64,000 nucleotides of DNA. Origin: Amaranthus tricolor. Its lineage: Eukaryota > Streptophyta > Magnoliopsida > Caryophyllales > Amaranthaceae. The translations under genes and the position numbers were made by a program. The notes beneath the pieces are model-generated. The model was not told the origin of the DNA. It made no database searches and saw nothing but the letters and a program-made list of their open reading frames with translations. The DNA lies in the NCBI RefSeq assembly GCF_026212465.1, contig NC_080047.1:35228214-35292213 (forward strand), given 5' to 3'. Below are positions 1 through 14,800 of this stretch, one piece after another; the stretch's first letter is position 1; each line of letters starts with the position of its first letter.

Positions 1-449
1 TTTTGGAAAATAATATGTAATTTTTCAATTTCCTAATGTACTGAGTTTTTTCTATATAGGGATTTTACCTAAAGTTTATGATGAATACACAAAAAAATAT
101 TACGTCCTTCTAAAAGAAAGGTGGTCCCAAACAAGAATGCAACGACCGGTGACAAAGGAAATCCATTGAGAGTTTCAAATAATGACCACGATGAAGGTCC
201 TTTAAAAGCTCTTAAATTTGACCCATCGAATGTCAATACCACTAAGTTAGAAAGAGACCCCAGATTGTGTCCAACTATGTGGTTTTATCCTTCGGAGAAA
301 CATGATGAAGTACAAAGAGCTTATTTGAAAATGAAACCTTATCAACCTATTTTACAAATTTATCCTTTTGACAAGCCTGAAAACAAAACCAGGCGTGGAT
401 TCCAATATTCTTGGTTTGCTGGTTTCAAGGATTGATTAGAGTATTCACC

Positions 450-3001
450 TGTAACAACTCGACTTACCGTTGACTGGGTAAACAGGGTTTTCACTGGGTT
501 CGTTTCCCAAGAAACTGAAATCACACTTCCAAAACTCAAGCAAAGGGGTCACAAGCTCTTCAACGTAACTAACTCAGCTAAATCCTAAAACCAACTTCTA
601 ACTAATACACAAGATAATCATACAATTCTCTACAAGTTCGATATAACCAACCCAACCAAATCAAGTATACATTTATCCAAAATCCTAAATCAAATCTACA
701 AATTCCTACGTGCTCAGCTTAATACACATCCTTGGAACGCTATCCAACACTGCTAAGCCATCGTACCCGACCGGTTCCGATCTGTAATCAAACTAAAAGA
801 TGGAAACAACAGAAGGTCAGATTAAACTGAATGAGAAGTAACATTCCAAAACAACAAAACACAGTAATTCAAATCATAGGTTTAAAAGCAACATCAGTTC
901 CCTAGATCTATGTGCGCACAGGGAGTCTAGTTTGAGAGGTGCCCCATAGCTCTAAGGCTATGTCGCTCTCGGGTAAAGCTAGTCAATATCACAATGACAA
1001 TTTGCTTCAAAAACAGGGAGCAGGTAACAATGTTCCTCAACTCCGTCAATGACCAACTCGCAAGCCCGATCCATTGACCATATCATAATATCAGCATAAA
1101 CATTCACAACAACATTTGTCTCAACAATTTTCAATCTCAAAAGAGCTTTAGTAAAAAGTTTATTTTCAAGAATGCAGTCTGATCAGACCCTTTAAGGGAC
1201 TGTTACTACTCACCAAAGACGACGCTTCAAAGAGTCAGGTTCGATTCGCAGCTATCAGCTAGAAAGGTTCCTCGATGACGTCGCCTCCTGAAGCATAACA
1301 AACATAACATCACAACAAAGCGTTCGATACTACAATCTAGGTTCATATAGCTCATTGCATCTCCTCCTAAGACCGTAACTTACTCATGGATTCTTTTCTA
1401 GCATATCTAATCTTTAAAGAATTATGCGTGTCCTAACCCAAGCTGTAACATGTCGTCAAGATTTATAGACACGATCTAGACTTCTTTAACATTCTTCTCA
1501 ATATTACTCACTTTTAGGACTCTCCTTATATTTCAATCAAACACAATTGTGATCATACAAACTCAAAGTCCAAAAGTCCTCAAAAGAATATAATAACCTA
1601 TTCAAGAACATTAAATCATCCATAACCTTACCATCAACAATCATTTTCCATCAATTTCTTAAATTTGATTTTCACAAATATCATACTAATCCTCAAGATC
1701 CATCAATCTTAATTAATATCTATAATCCTCTTTATATCTATAATAAAACCCAAAGATAGACATTCAAATCCAAAATCAATAATAATCCACAAAGAGTAAT
1801 AATTCATCCAAAATATCTTATTATCAAATATCTATCACTACATTTATTTCCCAACTAAAACCAATAACCTCAACATTTAACCATTACCATAATTTGAAAA
1901 GGTTAATATTACATCCCAAGAACACTGAACTAACCACAACTAAATCATTCGAATAATAACTACTAAAATCATAGCCCACACTTAAATTCTCATCATCACA
2001 TAACTCAAACACATATTCTATGAATTTCCAATTTAATAACTCATCTACTAATTCATACAGATTCCAAGATTCAACAACATTTAGGGTTTAACACATGAAT
2101 GAAAGATTAAACAAGGGAAAGTATATGAATAAGAGCATGATTATTAAGGAAAAGCAAAAGAAAGAAATCAAGAAGGATTACCTTCTGCTTGCAGCAACAA
2201 GAAACGAAACAATTTCAGGTTCAATGTTCTCTTTTCGGCTTGAATTTGATGTTTAATCAATAGGACCAAGACTCACTCAATCTTCCCCAAATCGGCAGAA
2301 CCAAGACAAGGGAGGAAGATTTCGACTTGATATTTGGCCCAAAAGAAATAACTATTGAGTGTTGATTGTATTTTGTAGAAACTGTTTGCTTCCTCACGAA
2401 AAATCAGTAATTCAATTTAATTGATGGGTCTTGAATCTTCAAGAATGAAAAAGAATTGGTTATAATGATATTGAAACGCATAGAGTGAGGAAAGGGATAA
2501 ATTTGTTCTATATTCGAAAAAAAAAAGACAAGGATTAAAGATGAAGGTTGTTTCCTTACCAAATTTCAAAGAATACATTGCTAGCATTGAGAAGAAGGAC
2601 GCCGATTAGGATTGTAGAACCACCGTGAGAAGTGGTGTTCGTGGCTTCGATGAGATTTGGGTCTGCTGCCCGATTCTGCTGCACAGCGAGGAAGAAAAAG
2701 GGAAAGACGATTTTGAATCGAGAGGAAGAGGATGAAGGTTCTGCTTGCGAAAATCAAAGGAAGAATGCAAAAGAAGTCAGAGGAAGGAGATGACTCTGAT
2801 TTCTTCTTTTGGTTCCAACGAGTGAGAGAGAGGAAGAAAGGTTTTGGTTTTGTTTTTTTTTTAAATAAAACTAAAAGAAAGGAAAAGCGGGAAGAAATTA
2901 AATTGAGAATGTTTCATGTCATGTGTATTTAAGGTCATTCTCGCACTGATAATTCTCTTAAACTTACTCGTCTTAAAATATTAATTTTTCCGAATGTTAC
3001 A
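450..3001 (-). mobile_element. Solo LTR (Ty3/gypsy-like), 2552 bp, inside the hAT pseudogene
   Basis: The segment starts TGTAACAACTCG and ends CGAATGTTACA, that is TG...CA with a short inverted terminus. It is flanked by a perfect 5-bp duplication TCACC (445-449 and 3002-3006). The hAT reading frame resumes directly across it. No gag, pol, primer-binding site or second LTR lies inside, so it is a solo LTR left by recombination. On the minus strand a TTAAATACAC word near 2921-2931 lies just inside the LTR and is followed by a CT-rich leader, which suggests minus orientation (inference). TGTAACA termini are common in plant chromoviral gypsy LTRs. Short open frames inside it are not genes. Confidence 0.87.
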
Positions 3002-3277
3002 TCACCGGTTCAAGATGTTGCTTTTTGTCTTAAGTGTTATTTATGCTCAAAGAAACCAAATCCTCGCACGGATACATTTACTAGAAAGGGTTTTAAAAAT
3101 TGAAAAAAGGTCGATGATGGAAAAGAGTGTGCCTTCCTTGCCCATATTGGAGAAGGTCCTTGCTTACCTCATAATAATGCAGTTCAACTTATTAAAGACC
3201 TTTTAAATCGAAAATGACATATTTCACATGCTTTTGAAGAGCAAGGTAAGGAACAAATTGAGAGAAATAGTTTGCGT

Positions 3278-3641
3278 CACTACAACATAATTTACTTTTA
3301 GTGGGATATATTTAGCGACATTGAATTTAAATGTCGCTACTTCAAATTTCTAAGAGTATATATAGAGGATTTAAAGACATTTATTAGACCCTTTAGCAGC
3401 ATAATAAAAAATCACACTAAAGCTTTTTGCGACATAGAATATAGTGACATTTCTTATAAATGTCACTATAGACTATAGTAACAATTACATATGCCACTAA
3501 AACCAAATAAAGTATTGTTAAATCACTTTATAGTGAAACGTAAAATAAAAACCATTAATTATAACACTAAAAATATAAATCAGTGGTATTTTTTTAATTC
3601 CACTAAATCCAATATTGCGAAAAGTAAAATTTGTTGTGGTG
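3278..3641. mobile_element. CACTA-type MITE, 364 bp
   Basis: Termini are CACTACAACA and TGTTGTGGTG (inverted, one mismatch), flanked by the 3-bp duplication CGT (3275-3277 and 3642-3644). Removing it restores the hAT frame (NSLR joined to LETSIRVIR). CACTA termini plus a 3-bp duplication fit a non-autonomous En/Spm element. The interior has inverted copies of a TTTAGYGACAT-like word and no coding potential. Confidence 0.85.
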
Positions 3642-5413
3642 CGTCTTGAGACATCTATTAGAGTCATTCGCTTGTTAACTTTACAAACTCGTCCTTTAAG
3701 AGGCCATGATGAGTCAGATGAATCTGAAAACCAAGGCAACTTTCTTTAAGTACGAAAAGTTTTTGCCGAGATAGATGCTGATTTGCAAAGGCCATAGAAA
3801 GTGCACCATACAACGCAAAATATATTTCATTTCTAATCCAAAAAGAGATTATCCATATTCTTTCAACCAAAGTTCGTGACTATATTCGAGAGGAAATTAG
3901 AGACTTTAAGTACTGCATTATGGTTGATGAGGCTCGTGATGAATCTAAAAAGGAGCAAATGGCTATAATTTTGAGGTTTGTTGACAAATATGGATTGATT
4001 AAAGAGCGATTTTTTGATCCAATACATGTCGTTGATACCTCAACATCTACACTTAAAAAAGAGGTATGTTCCGTACTTTCTCGTCATAATTTAAATGTTG
4101 AAAACATTCATGGGCAAGGTTATGGTGGTGCTAGTAACATGAGAGGTGAATGGAACGAATTCAAAGCTTTATTCCTTAGTAATTGTCCTTATGCGCATTA
4201 TGTGCATTGTTTTGCTCATCGATTGCAACTTGCATTAGTTACAACTTCTCGAGAAGTTAGTTTAGTCCATCAATTTTTTTCAAACTTAAGTTTTATCATA
4301 AATGTCATTGTTGCATCTCCAAAAAAAACTCGATGAATTGCATGAAAATAAGGGTGTTGAAGTTGAATTTCTTTTGTCTGTTGGTGAACTTCAAACTGGT
4401 TAAGGACTCAATCAAATTGGCACATTAAAACGAGTTGGGGATACACGTTGGAGCTCTCATCTTCCGTCAATTCGTAGCTTGATCACTATGTTTAACTCAT
4501 CTAATTCTGTACTGGAGAACATTTCGTTTGATAAAACTTGCAAGTTTTCTCAACGTGGAGATGCTGACGCTGCACTGAATCTCTTAATTTTCTATGATTT
4601 TGTGTTTATTGTACATTTGATGATAAAAATATTACAAAATGCCAATACTCTTTGCCAAGCTTTACAACAAAAATCTCAGAATATCGTTAGCGCACTCAAG
4701 TTGGTATCCATAATTAAAAGGGTTCTTCAAACATATAGGGAAGATGTGTGGCATACTTTTATTGAAAAAGTAAAACTTTTTTGTGAACAATATGATATTT
4801 TGATACCTAACATGGATGCTCTTATGCGGCTTGTAAAGGTCGAGCACGACACCAAGCGAACCAAGTCACAATTGGACATTACTATCGTGTTGAGATATTC
4901 TATGTTACCATAGACACACAATTGCAAGAACTAAATAATAGATTCAATGATCAGGCGATGGAACTTCTTACACTTGCAACGTTGTTGGAGCCTAAAGATG
5001 GTTACTAAGATTTTGACATAGATTGAATTTTCACTTTAGCTGAGAAATATTATCCAATGGATTTTACTTTTCAAGAAAAATATAATTTGAGATCTCAGTT
5101 GCAACATTTTCTTCTTGAAGCAAAGAACGATCCTAATATGGGTACATTTTCATCTTTATCAGAACTGTGCCAACAGTTGGTGGAGACAGGAAATACAAAG
5201 ATATATTTTTTGGTTAATAGATTAATACCATTGATTATGACTCTTTCTGTTTCCACTGCTACCACAAAAAGAGCCTTTTCGGCAATGAAGATAGTGAAGA
5301 CCAGACTTCGCAACAAAATGAGTGACGATTTTGTTGCGGATAGTTTAGTGATATACATTGAGAGACAAATAGCAAAGACGTATACTGTCATTGAAATTAT
5401 AGATGATTTTTAA

Positions 5414-5570
5414 GTGCTACAAGAGCGCCAAACTTTACTTTGAATCAAAATTTACGTTTATGATTTTTGTTTATATTAATTGACAATATTTTAGTTAAAT
5501 TTAATTTTTTTGTCAACTTTGCCCTAATATTTTGTTGAAGTTTCACCACTAAATACAATTAATTGAATAT
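5414..5570 (+). other. 3' tail of the hAT element
   Basis: AT-rich non-coding sequence after the transposase remnant. It aligns by eye to 24900-25015 (shared words: ATTAATTGAC, TAGTT then AATTTAATTTTTTT, CCCTAA then ATTTTGTT), which suggests both are 3' ends of the same hAT family. The terminal repeat is too decayed to place. Confidence 0.5.
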
Positions 5571-5815
5571 AAATTTATTGTTTTGAGGTTATTCGTTGCG
5601 TAAATCTTGTTTTGTTTTGTTTTGTTGATAGCCCGTTACTTTCTAAACTGAAATCCTTTCTCGTTTATCCGCCTGCTCTCACATACTTCCTCAGTCTCGT
5701 CTCATCTCATCGTCTTCTGCCGCCCACACTACTCATTACCGCAGCTGTTTTCTTCAGCTTTGCCTTTTATCTTCAGAGCTTCGCAGGCATATCAGTCTTT
5801 TGCCTCTTCTCAACT

Positions 5816-8800
5816 ATGAATTGCTCAAGTAATTATCTCCATTTTTTCTTCTCATTTTGCTGCTTTGAGCTTTTTCTACATTTTTAGGGTTTGATTGTTA
5901 GCTTTCATTTCTCTGTTTTCATCTTTAATGTCGTCGCAGTATCCGGTGAAGTGCCGGAAGAGCCTGTTGTTTCCAAAAAATCTGGACTTCTTTTTGAGAA
6001 GCGTCTCATTGAACGTCACATTTCGGTACGCTTTTCTTCATCTATATTGTTTTTTTGTAACCTGGATTAGGGTTTTCGTTTTTGGTAAAAGTTGGATCTT
6101 ATTTGTTTAGAAGTTCTATTTACTTGCTAGAGTATTTAATCATTGAATTTCTCCATATCGTTTTATAATTTAATGATTTACTATGATGCATTTTGAGGAG
6201 TATTTTTGATATATTGTTTAGGATTTAGCACTTACGGTTTTTGGAATTTAGAGAACTGCTGTTTTGGAATTTGAACTGTGGATGGAAGATTTGAAAAAAA
6301 TCTAAGCTTTCTATCTGATTTGAAAATTATAGATTGTGTCTCATTGCTAGCATTTTGAAATTTTGAGAAGACATTTGAAAATGTGAGCATTTTGCCTCTG
6401 ATTTGGAAATAATTTATAGTAAATATCTCTTTAGGTTAAACATTCAGTAACTTAATAGAGCTTTTGTAGTTGCGGAAATTGGATTAACACTATGTTTGGT
6501 TAGCATCTTTTTGGAAAAGAAGGTAGGGAAGGGAAAGGAAGGGGAGGGGATGGAAGCACAGAGAAGGGAAGATGTGTGAGTTTTCCTTTTAAATTTTTTC
6601 ATTGTTGGAAGGATTTGTTTTGCTCAAAAATTTTCCATTCATATCCCTTACCTCCATTTCTGTCCCTTCCTGTAATGGTTTTTTAAAAGAGGAAAATGCA
6701 ATCAGTTTATATCTCTCCCCGTCCTTTCCCTCCGTTTTCTCCTATCGAAACATGGTGTAAAATTATTTGTGTATCATGAACCTGTTTTTGAAAAAGGATT
6801 GCGGCCTCTTATGTTGAAGCAGATATTTACATAATCATGTAGTTTTGGACCTTTAAAGTTGGATAATGGATTAAAATTATAAGCATTTTAACACTTTTGA
6901 AAGAATGTATTATAGAGATCACTCATGGTGAAGCAACTTGAAATTTTGGGATATCTTTGTATCCTAGACTGTTGGAACTTGAATAACAGAGTGAATACCA
7001 TTTTGAATTTTTTTTGCAAAGAATGGACTATAATGACTTCCTTTGCTTAAAAATTTTGTAATTTACTCTACTTTTTAGGAGTCTAAATCCTTTGAGATTT
7101 GATAAAGAATAAGTTGTAATGATCTTTGATTGGTTGTGTTTGTGAAGGATTATGGAAAATGTCCAATCACAGGAGAACCATTGAGTTTGGATGATATTGT
7201 CCAAGTTAAAGCTGGAAAGGTATGTGCTTTGCTCTTATTTTTGACAATTTTGAGTTTTGTAGCTTTGTTTATGTCTGGTTACAATAGTGTAATGCTTGAA
7301 TTGCAGATAGTGAAGCCTAGACCTGTTCAGGCTGCAAGTATTCCTGGAATGATTGGCATGTTCCAAAATGTATGTTCCTACGCAATCTTGGATTGTTGTT
7401 TATCTGTATATATATTGATTTATTAATGATTAGTTCTGTTATTAATCTTTAATGATCTTCAGTCTTATATTTGGTGTGTGTTTATGATTGTTCATAGTAT
7501 TCTTGAAATGCATTAGCTAAAGGTCCTTCTCAGTTGATGCTTGATGTTCTAATTGGTCTAGTGTTATATTCTTTTGAGTTGTTATCTAAAACGTGCAAAA
7601 GCATATGCTCTGCATATTTTAATAAAAAGCAAATACTCTCATGTTGAGTTATGTTATGTCCTACTTTTGTTTCACTATAATGGAAATCTCTTGGTTGTTG
7701 AAGAGCTCATCATCATCACCATCACCTTATCCAGTTTATCCCGCCATAAAAACTATGAGCAGGGTCTGAGGAGGGAAGGAAGGCGACAAATCATACCCAT
7801 AAAGTAGAACGCGACCAATGAGTCCCTCAACTCGATAAAGATCATGAGCAGTTCCCGCAACGAATAAGACTGGTTGAAGCTGACGCTAACTTCACAAGCT
7901 TGTATCTTATGACACAAACGTGATCGTTAAATATTAAATAAAGATAAATAAAATGCATAAAAATAAAAATAAAATAAAATAAAAAAGAATAAAAATTAAA
8001 TAAAAAGCCAGAGAACAAGAGCACCAACAGGTAAGCGAACAGGATCAATAGTCTAGAACATGAATATGACACCTCCAACTACCCTTAATCCCTGGTTAGG
8101 TCCTCAGAGAGTTGTAACTAATGCAAGTCGATTTTTATTTGCTCCTCCCAAGTTCTTCTGGTCGTTGAAGAGATATGACTCTTTAAGGCTTATTGGGGTT
8201 AAGAAGTTTAAATATGTCTTATGTTTTATGTGTTATTAAATATTAGTTCAATAATGAGATTCATCTAACAATCTTGTATACTTGGTTCATGGAAGTTTGC
8301 AATAGTCTAAACAAGTGAAATATGTTGTTTTTCTTCTGATTCATATAAGTTAATCTTTCAGTTTTTATCACATATCAACATCAAAATGAGATTATAAATG
8401 ATCCTATTTACTTTTTTGAACTTGGTGCCCTTATATTTGAGGATTATTGAATATGAGGAAATGAATTAGTAGTGCCCAATTGCCTCAACTTATTTTAATA
8501 TGAGGATTATTGTGTATGTAAAGGCTATTGTGTAGGACTTTAAACTCTACACATTTTGGGCAAATGATCTTTTGCAAAGATAATTTTGAAACACGCTGTA
8601 ACATACCTATTCTAGACTGTATGTGGTCACACTTGAAATTGTAACTTGCTGAAGACCTTATGTGTATTGATAACATTAATATTATGTATCGGTGTCACAT
8701 GATTCGTGATTCGGTTTGATTCATTGTACGGATTCAGATTCGCGATTTACTGGTTCACGTATTTGTTGTTCATTTTCTTAAGTTGTTTGGTTTGATTTTT

Positions 8801-11800
8801 AGGTTCATGATTCGTGCATTTGATTCGTTAGTTTTTTCATATTATTTTATTAGATAAAGTGACTCATACCGAATACATTATGCATAGAAAATAAATTTAT
8901 AACAAAAGAACTGAATTATTTTTGCGCTTTAAATTTTTTAAAAGCAGGACCTTTTAGTTGTTTAGGCTTTATCTCTTTGCTTTCCTCCCTTCTCTCTCCA
9001 TGAGTGTAGAAAACCTTTTATAGTATTGGTTTAAGATCTGGCAAAATACGTTGAGCGATTTTGGTGGCGTTTCACTATCAATTTGGGATGAATTTTTTTG
9101 GGTTGCTAAACGAGGTTATGTCAAATCACAATGTTCCATGTTTCTATGGTTTCTAGGTTGTCATGTACCATGATGACTGCGAAAACAACTGAATTAGTTG
9201 CAAGGTATACTTTAGTGTGACGTTGCAACCATGAACCAATCAATAATGGCTGTCTCCCTGAGCTTGTGTTTAGTTTTGAGCGTCTCCCCATGTTTGATAT
9301 GTTGCATGATTGTGTTTTCATTGTATTTGTATGTGAAATAAACCATATTTAACACCTACATGTGTGTCTTGGTCATTTAAGCTGGAAAGTGTGCAAGTAA
9401 TTGCATCTTTGACTATATTTCTTAGTTTTGTAATGACTTTCTGATTGTTGGATGGTTTAAACTATTAATAAAGGCATTGTCAATTAGCAAGCACTGTCCT
9501 ATTTAACTGAATTGTAAGTTGCAATGTGCAGGCAACATGTCGTAATGCACTTGTAAATCTATCAAATATTTTATGTGGGCCTTAATAATTTATTCCAAGA
9601 TCTGTTATCCCGGTGTTTTACTAATAATGATCTCATTTGTATACCAAATATTCATTGTTTGTAAGTTCTAGAGCTCTAAAGGCTGGATTGCTAATGGTTG
9701 CTCTATGACATCAAATGTTATTATTTTGAACCTCATTAATGTTTAGGCTTCTTTTGATTGGTGTCCTAAATTTCAGGAATGGGATAGCTTGATGCTCTCC
9801 AATTTTGCTCTTGAACAACAATTACATACTGCCAGGCAAGAACTGAGCCATGCTCTCTACCAGGTACTAGATTGTATTTTCATTTAACCGTTATAGCAGC
9901 TTGTACAAATTTCTGGTGGTGGTGCTGACCTTTTAAGTAACTGGTCAAGTGTCTGAAATAATCACCCATAGCTGACTTTACTAAATGTTTCCTAGAATAT
10001 GTTTTTCAAATTTTATTGTTGAAGTTGGGAAATTGATGTAGGAGTCGGGGTGGTAACTGGTAAGTTCGTCCGAGGGAATAAAGTACAAATCTCCCACCAA
10101 ACCTGATGAGTGTGTGAGAGAGAAAGAGAGATTTAATTTTATCTTCAGGTATCATCACTCAATTGCATTAGTTAACGACCACTGTCTTCTGCTCACATGT
10201 TTTTGACTCATAGGCATGTTTATAGGGTTTCTTAGTAAGGTATCTTAAATCATGGACGAGTTACTGTAGCAATCTGTTGGTTCAATTGATTGTTTAAAAA
10301 TTGAAAATACTCATGCTTTTCATTTGACCGTACTCACACTCTTCATTTTACTTCAAGTATCAGTGTCGAGCCATGGGTAGCACACTTGGACACTTGGACT
10401 CATACTTGTGTCGAATATGTGTTTCTATGTCTGAATAACATAGATTGGTATATGGTAGTTGAATTTTGGGTAATATTACATCAAATAGAGTTCCATTATA
10501 ATTGAATAAAAGCTTCACCTAGATCTTCGACATATGTGATTTGGGACAACTGTAGGAGAGGCCTAGCTATTTGTAACAATTGTATTCTCCCATATGTATT
10601 TTCTAGAAATTGTGGGCCAAATGAATGTTGTGAGGCAAACTTATAACCAATATTGATTTTAATGGATTTGTGTTATCTGTCTGCAGCATGATGCTGCTTG
10701 CCGTGTAATAGCAAGGCTTAAGAAGGAAAGAGACGAGGCAATGTCAATATTGGCTCAGGCAGAAAGGCAGATACCTATGTCTGTAGCCACAGGCAATGCA
10801 GTTGCTTTAAGTAATGGAAAACGAGGTGAGTTTATTTATTTATGTTTTCGAATCACTTCATTTGTTATTTTTACTGAAATGTGTGGACTACAGGTGCGGA
10901 GGAAGAGGATCTGGCCCATGGTGGAAAGAAAGCCAGACCTGGAATTTCTACCGATATCATTGCTGAGATGACAGAATGCAACTTAGAACTCTCACAACTG
11001 CGTAAAAAGCGAACGGTATGGTTTTGAAGATTGTAGGTGCTATGTTCTACGTGTTGTGAGAGATTTTCAGCACTTAACGGAAATAAATGAATAGCCTTAA
11101 TGTCACCCAAACATTCATAAGTGTTTTTTTATTATTTCTTTTTTAATTTCTTTGAAATGCCTCTAATCAACTCATGTACTTTAGTAAAGATGTCCTTGAT
11201 GTTGGTCAACACCTACCAATATTGTTTAGTAACTAAGCATATTTCTGCATATGTGGCTTTTGAGTTCCATCAATTTTGAAGCCATGGTGTTAATCATCAT
11301 GTTATTTCGATGGGGACAAAGATTTATAGTTCTTTGGTTACCGATTATATAATGGACTAAACTAGAATGACTCATTAAATCATGTGCGTTTCTTATTTAT
11401 GTGAAGTTGCACATGACGTTTGCTACAAGGGTCAATTAGAAACAATCTCTTTGTTAGTCTTATCATTAGCAAGGATAATGTTGCGTACATGCGACCCTTC
11501 CAAACACAACCTAGTTGGAAGGCACCTAATGGCATTGGGGTAATGAAATGTTGTTTTTGTATGGCGTTAATTATTATTTTGATACACACGCTTCTTTCTT
11601 GTACTTGGAAATTATGGAGCTTTTAGATATTCATTGTTTTTACTTACTCATTTCTGTGGATTTGAGTTTCAGGTACCTGTAACTTTGGCTCCTATTGCGG
11701 ATCTGGAAATCTACACCCAGATTTCTAGTTATCCTCTCCATAAGACCAACAAACCTGGAATTCTATCTGTTGATATCCATTACTCTAAGGTAGGCAAGAT

Positions 11801-14800
11801 TCTATTTCATTTATGAAAGTGCTAGCTGGTCCTACTAAGCTTATCATTCACTTTTGGTTACTTATAAGATCAACAAACCTGGCATTCACTTTGTGGTGCT
11901 ATTTTGTCTGTCCAGACAGCTGCTATTATTTTGGGAATGTTGTTTTATTATTATTTCAAGTATTATATTCCGTATTTGATGGAGAACCCATGTTTGTGAA
12001 GGATATTATTGCAACGGGAGGGATTGATACAAATGCTATTGTCTTTGATCGGCCTTCTGGACAGATTGTATCGACTCTAAGTGGTCACTCAAAGAAGGTT
12101 TTTCTTACACCTGCTTATTTGTTCAGAAAATCATTGGTTCACTAGTTGTAAGTTTACCCCTTAATACCTATTCAAAACTTTCGACAGGTTACTAGTATCA
12201 AAATAGTTCCACAGAATGAAAGTTTTGTCATAACTGGATCAGCTGACAAGGTACAAATTTGTCCTTTCAATTGTCATTGATACTATTTGAAATATATGTT
12301 TATTAAACGTTGCTAGAGTCTCAAGACTGAGAGCTTTGTGTTTTTTGTTGCTCTTTGTATTCCTTTTCAAGTGTTGTGTGTGTGGTCTTGTAGTTGTCAG
12401 AAATCTGATATTTGTGGTCATTTGTTTTGAAGAAACTGGTTTTGTCACCTGTAAAAAATCAATTCGTCATACATAGTGAGTTTATGCATATATCCAAGGA
12501 AGCTGGGGTTTGGGTTTAGTATCTTGGTGTATTGAATATTTGGCTGTTGTGGCTAACTCCTATTGTGGCTGTCGTGGCTAACTCCTATTGGAGGTGATTG
12601 CTCTTTTCGCATGTTTAATTCAGGAAATTCTGTTTTGCATGACAATGAGCTGCTTTCAGTTGTCGTTTCTCATTTTTGAGCTGATGCTGATATTGCTTCC
12701 TTTCCACAGCATCCACGAGTCTTACTGTAACCATGAAGAAGACCGTATAAGACTGATAGCTGTAATTCAAATCATCTGCATCATTGTCAAAACTGATTTG
12801 TGATTGGTTGGTCTGTGACTATTATTGAGTATGCAAATGCGTCTGAGATGTGAAATTCTATTTTGAATGGTGGTTCAGCAGACTGAGTATAACTTTGACC
12901 AATTGCTACTGAATCTCATCTGCAAGCTGTTCCTTTTGGTTGCTTTTTCATGTTTAACATGGAATGGAGACTTATTTGGTGGAACGCTCTGCTCTAAGTA
13001 GTAATTTTATATTTTACTTAAGTTCATCTCTATTTACCTTAGTTGTCATTTGAACCCGGACCACCTTGAAATTTTAGATGCTTGAACTTTCAACGCATGC
13101 ATGGCTCGGATTGGCTTCCATCTTTGTTCTCTTTGTCTATGCTTGTGTCTCCTTGCAGTCTTGACACTAGCCAATATGAAGTGTTGATACATGAGGGCCT
13201 TTGAATTTCATCTATAGTAACACCTATTGCATTGCTGCAAAAATTGCAATTCTGATCTACGATTTGAAAGTTGTGAGTGATCCAGATCGTAGGTAGGACA
13301 TGATGATGGTAGAATCTTACGACCTAACTGGAATAGAAGTTTGAGTGGTAGGATCATAACACGATTTTATGTTTCTACGATCCTATCCTACAATTATAAT
13401 TTCAATTATAATTTTTTTATGCACCATCTTTCATTAGTTTCATTTATATACACACTAGTATTTTGTAGTATTTCATAATTATTATATATAATTTAAAAAA
13501 AGGCTATTGATATTGAGTTTTAAATCAATTATTGAATGTTTTTCTACTTCATAACCTTAAATATAAAGTTGAAACATTATATCTCAATTAAAAACTTTTA
13601 AAATGATAATTACGACTAAGGGCAAAGCATTTTGGCATATTGACCCAAGATCCTACTGTTTCAATCCTACCCCATGATTGATTTCAAGTAGAATATCTAC
13701 CCTTGCAACCTTGTCTGATTGTCTGGGTATTAGTGCAATTTTTTTTGCTTTAGTGTGCGTAGATGCTCTTTTTCTTTCCCGTGTTCTGTTTTGAATAATG
13801 GATTTATGAATTATCCTACAATTTTACCTTTTTCTTCCATCTTTACTATTATTGAAATTCTGGTGTTGTTTGATAGACTGTAAGATTATGGCAAGGGTCT
13901 GAAGATGGGAGTTATGATTGCAGACATGTATTAAGAGATCACACAGCGGAGGTATAATATAATATATTCGTGAACACTTCATATATTCTGATGTAGTAAT
14001 GTGCTTCTGTAGTTTTTTAATAAAATTAATCCTGTCATGCTAAAGCAAATTAGGATAGACTTGCTTTTGACTACTCCCTCTGTCCCTAAGAGATTGCCAA
14101 ACTTTCCATTTTAATCTGTCCCTTTAACTTTACAACATTTCTAAATAGGTAGTGTGCCAATCAATTTCTTTAATTCTTAATCCACATCTTCTCTCATTTT
14201 CTCTCACTTTTAGTTCTACCCACACAATATGTTGGTCCCTATCAATTCCTTAATACTTGTTCCAATTGTTGGTGATGCAATCTCTTAGGAATGAGGGAAT
14301 GCTTGAAACACAATACAACAATCTGATGTGGAATAATTGTTTATTGGTGTTTGTTTTCGAAGAAATAATTTGAGATTCAAGAATTTGTTGAATAATGGGC
14401 AGCATATCTTGATTTATTTGCTCTTAGGAATGAGGGAATGCTTGAAACACAATACAACAATCTGATGTGGAAACAATTGTTTATTGGTGTTTGTTTTCGA
14501 AGAAATAATTTGAGATTCAAGAATTTGTTGAATAATGGGCAGCATATCTTGATTTATTTGTGGTTCAATCATGAATAATTTACTAAAGCCACATTAGTCT
14601 TAGACCTATATTTTTGAAAATGGTCCTAAATGTGGATGCTTGTCTAATTAGTGTGTTTATTTCTTAAGTGATGATGTACTTTTGTCTATTGATTTATGAC
14701 AGGTGCAAGCTGTTACAATTCATGCAACAAACAAATACTTTGTTACTGCTTCCCTTGATAATTCATGGTGCTTCTATGATCTTGCAAGCGGCCTTTGTCT

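Larger units (their letters stand above)
121..5413 (+). pseudogene. Decayed hAT transposase of the ZMYM1-like (TTF zinc finger / DUF4371) type
   Basis: Remnant of a hAT-superfamily transposase, in pieces. 121-449 encodes a TTF-type zinc-finger region ending in RRGFQYSWFAGFKD followed by an in-frame stop and LEYSPV. After a solo LTR the reading continues at 3007 (DVAFCLKCYLC, then GFKNW), and after a MITE at 3645 with the family motif RGHDES. 3920-4336 holds the catalytic-domain segment (VDEARDES, HGQGYGGASNMRG, HCFAHRLQLAL). 5057-5413 is the C-terminal hAT dimerisation domain (STATTKRAFSAMKIVKTRLR). Stops and frameshifts occur near 435, 3216, 3750 and 4336 and between 4337 and 5057, so it cannot encode a working enzyme. 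The 5' end lies near or beyond the window start. Family assignment is from recognised motifs; no terminal inverted repeat was identified. Confidence 0.85.

Noticed and set aside
2732..2932. Basic open frame in the solo LTR
   Set aside because: Lies inside the LTR at 450-3001, low complexity, opposite to the inferred LTR orientation.
13240..13740. Possible MITE in PRP19 intron 10 (GATCGTAGG / GATCCTACT words)
   Set aside because: Similar words occur in both orientations, but no consistent terminal repeat or target duplication could be set.
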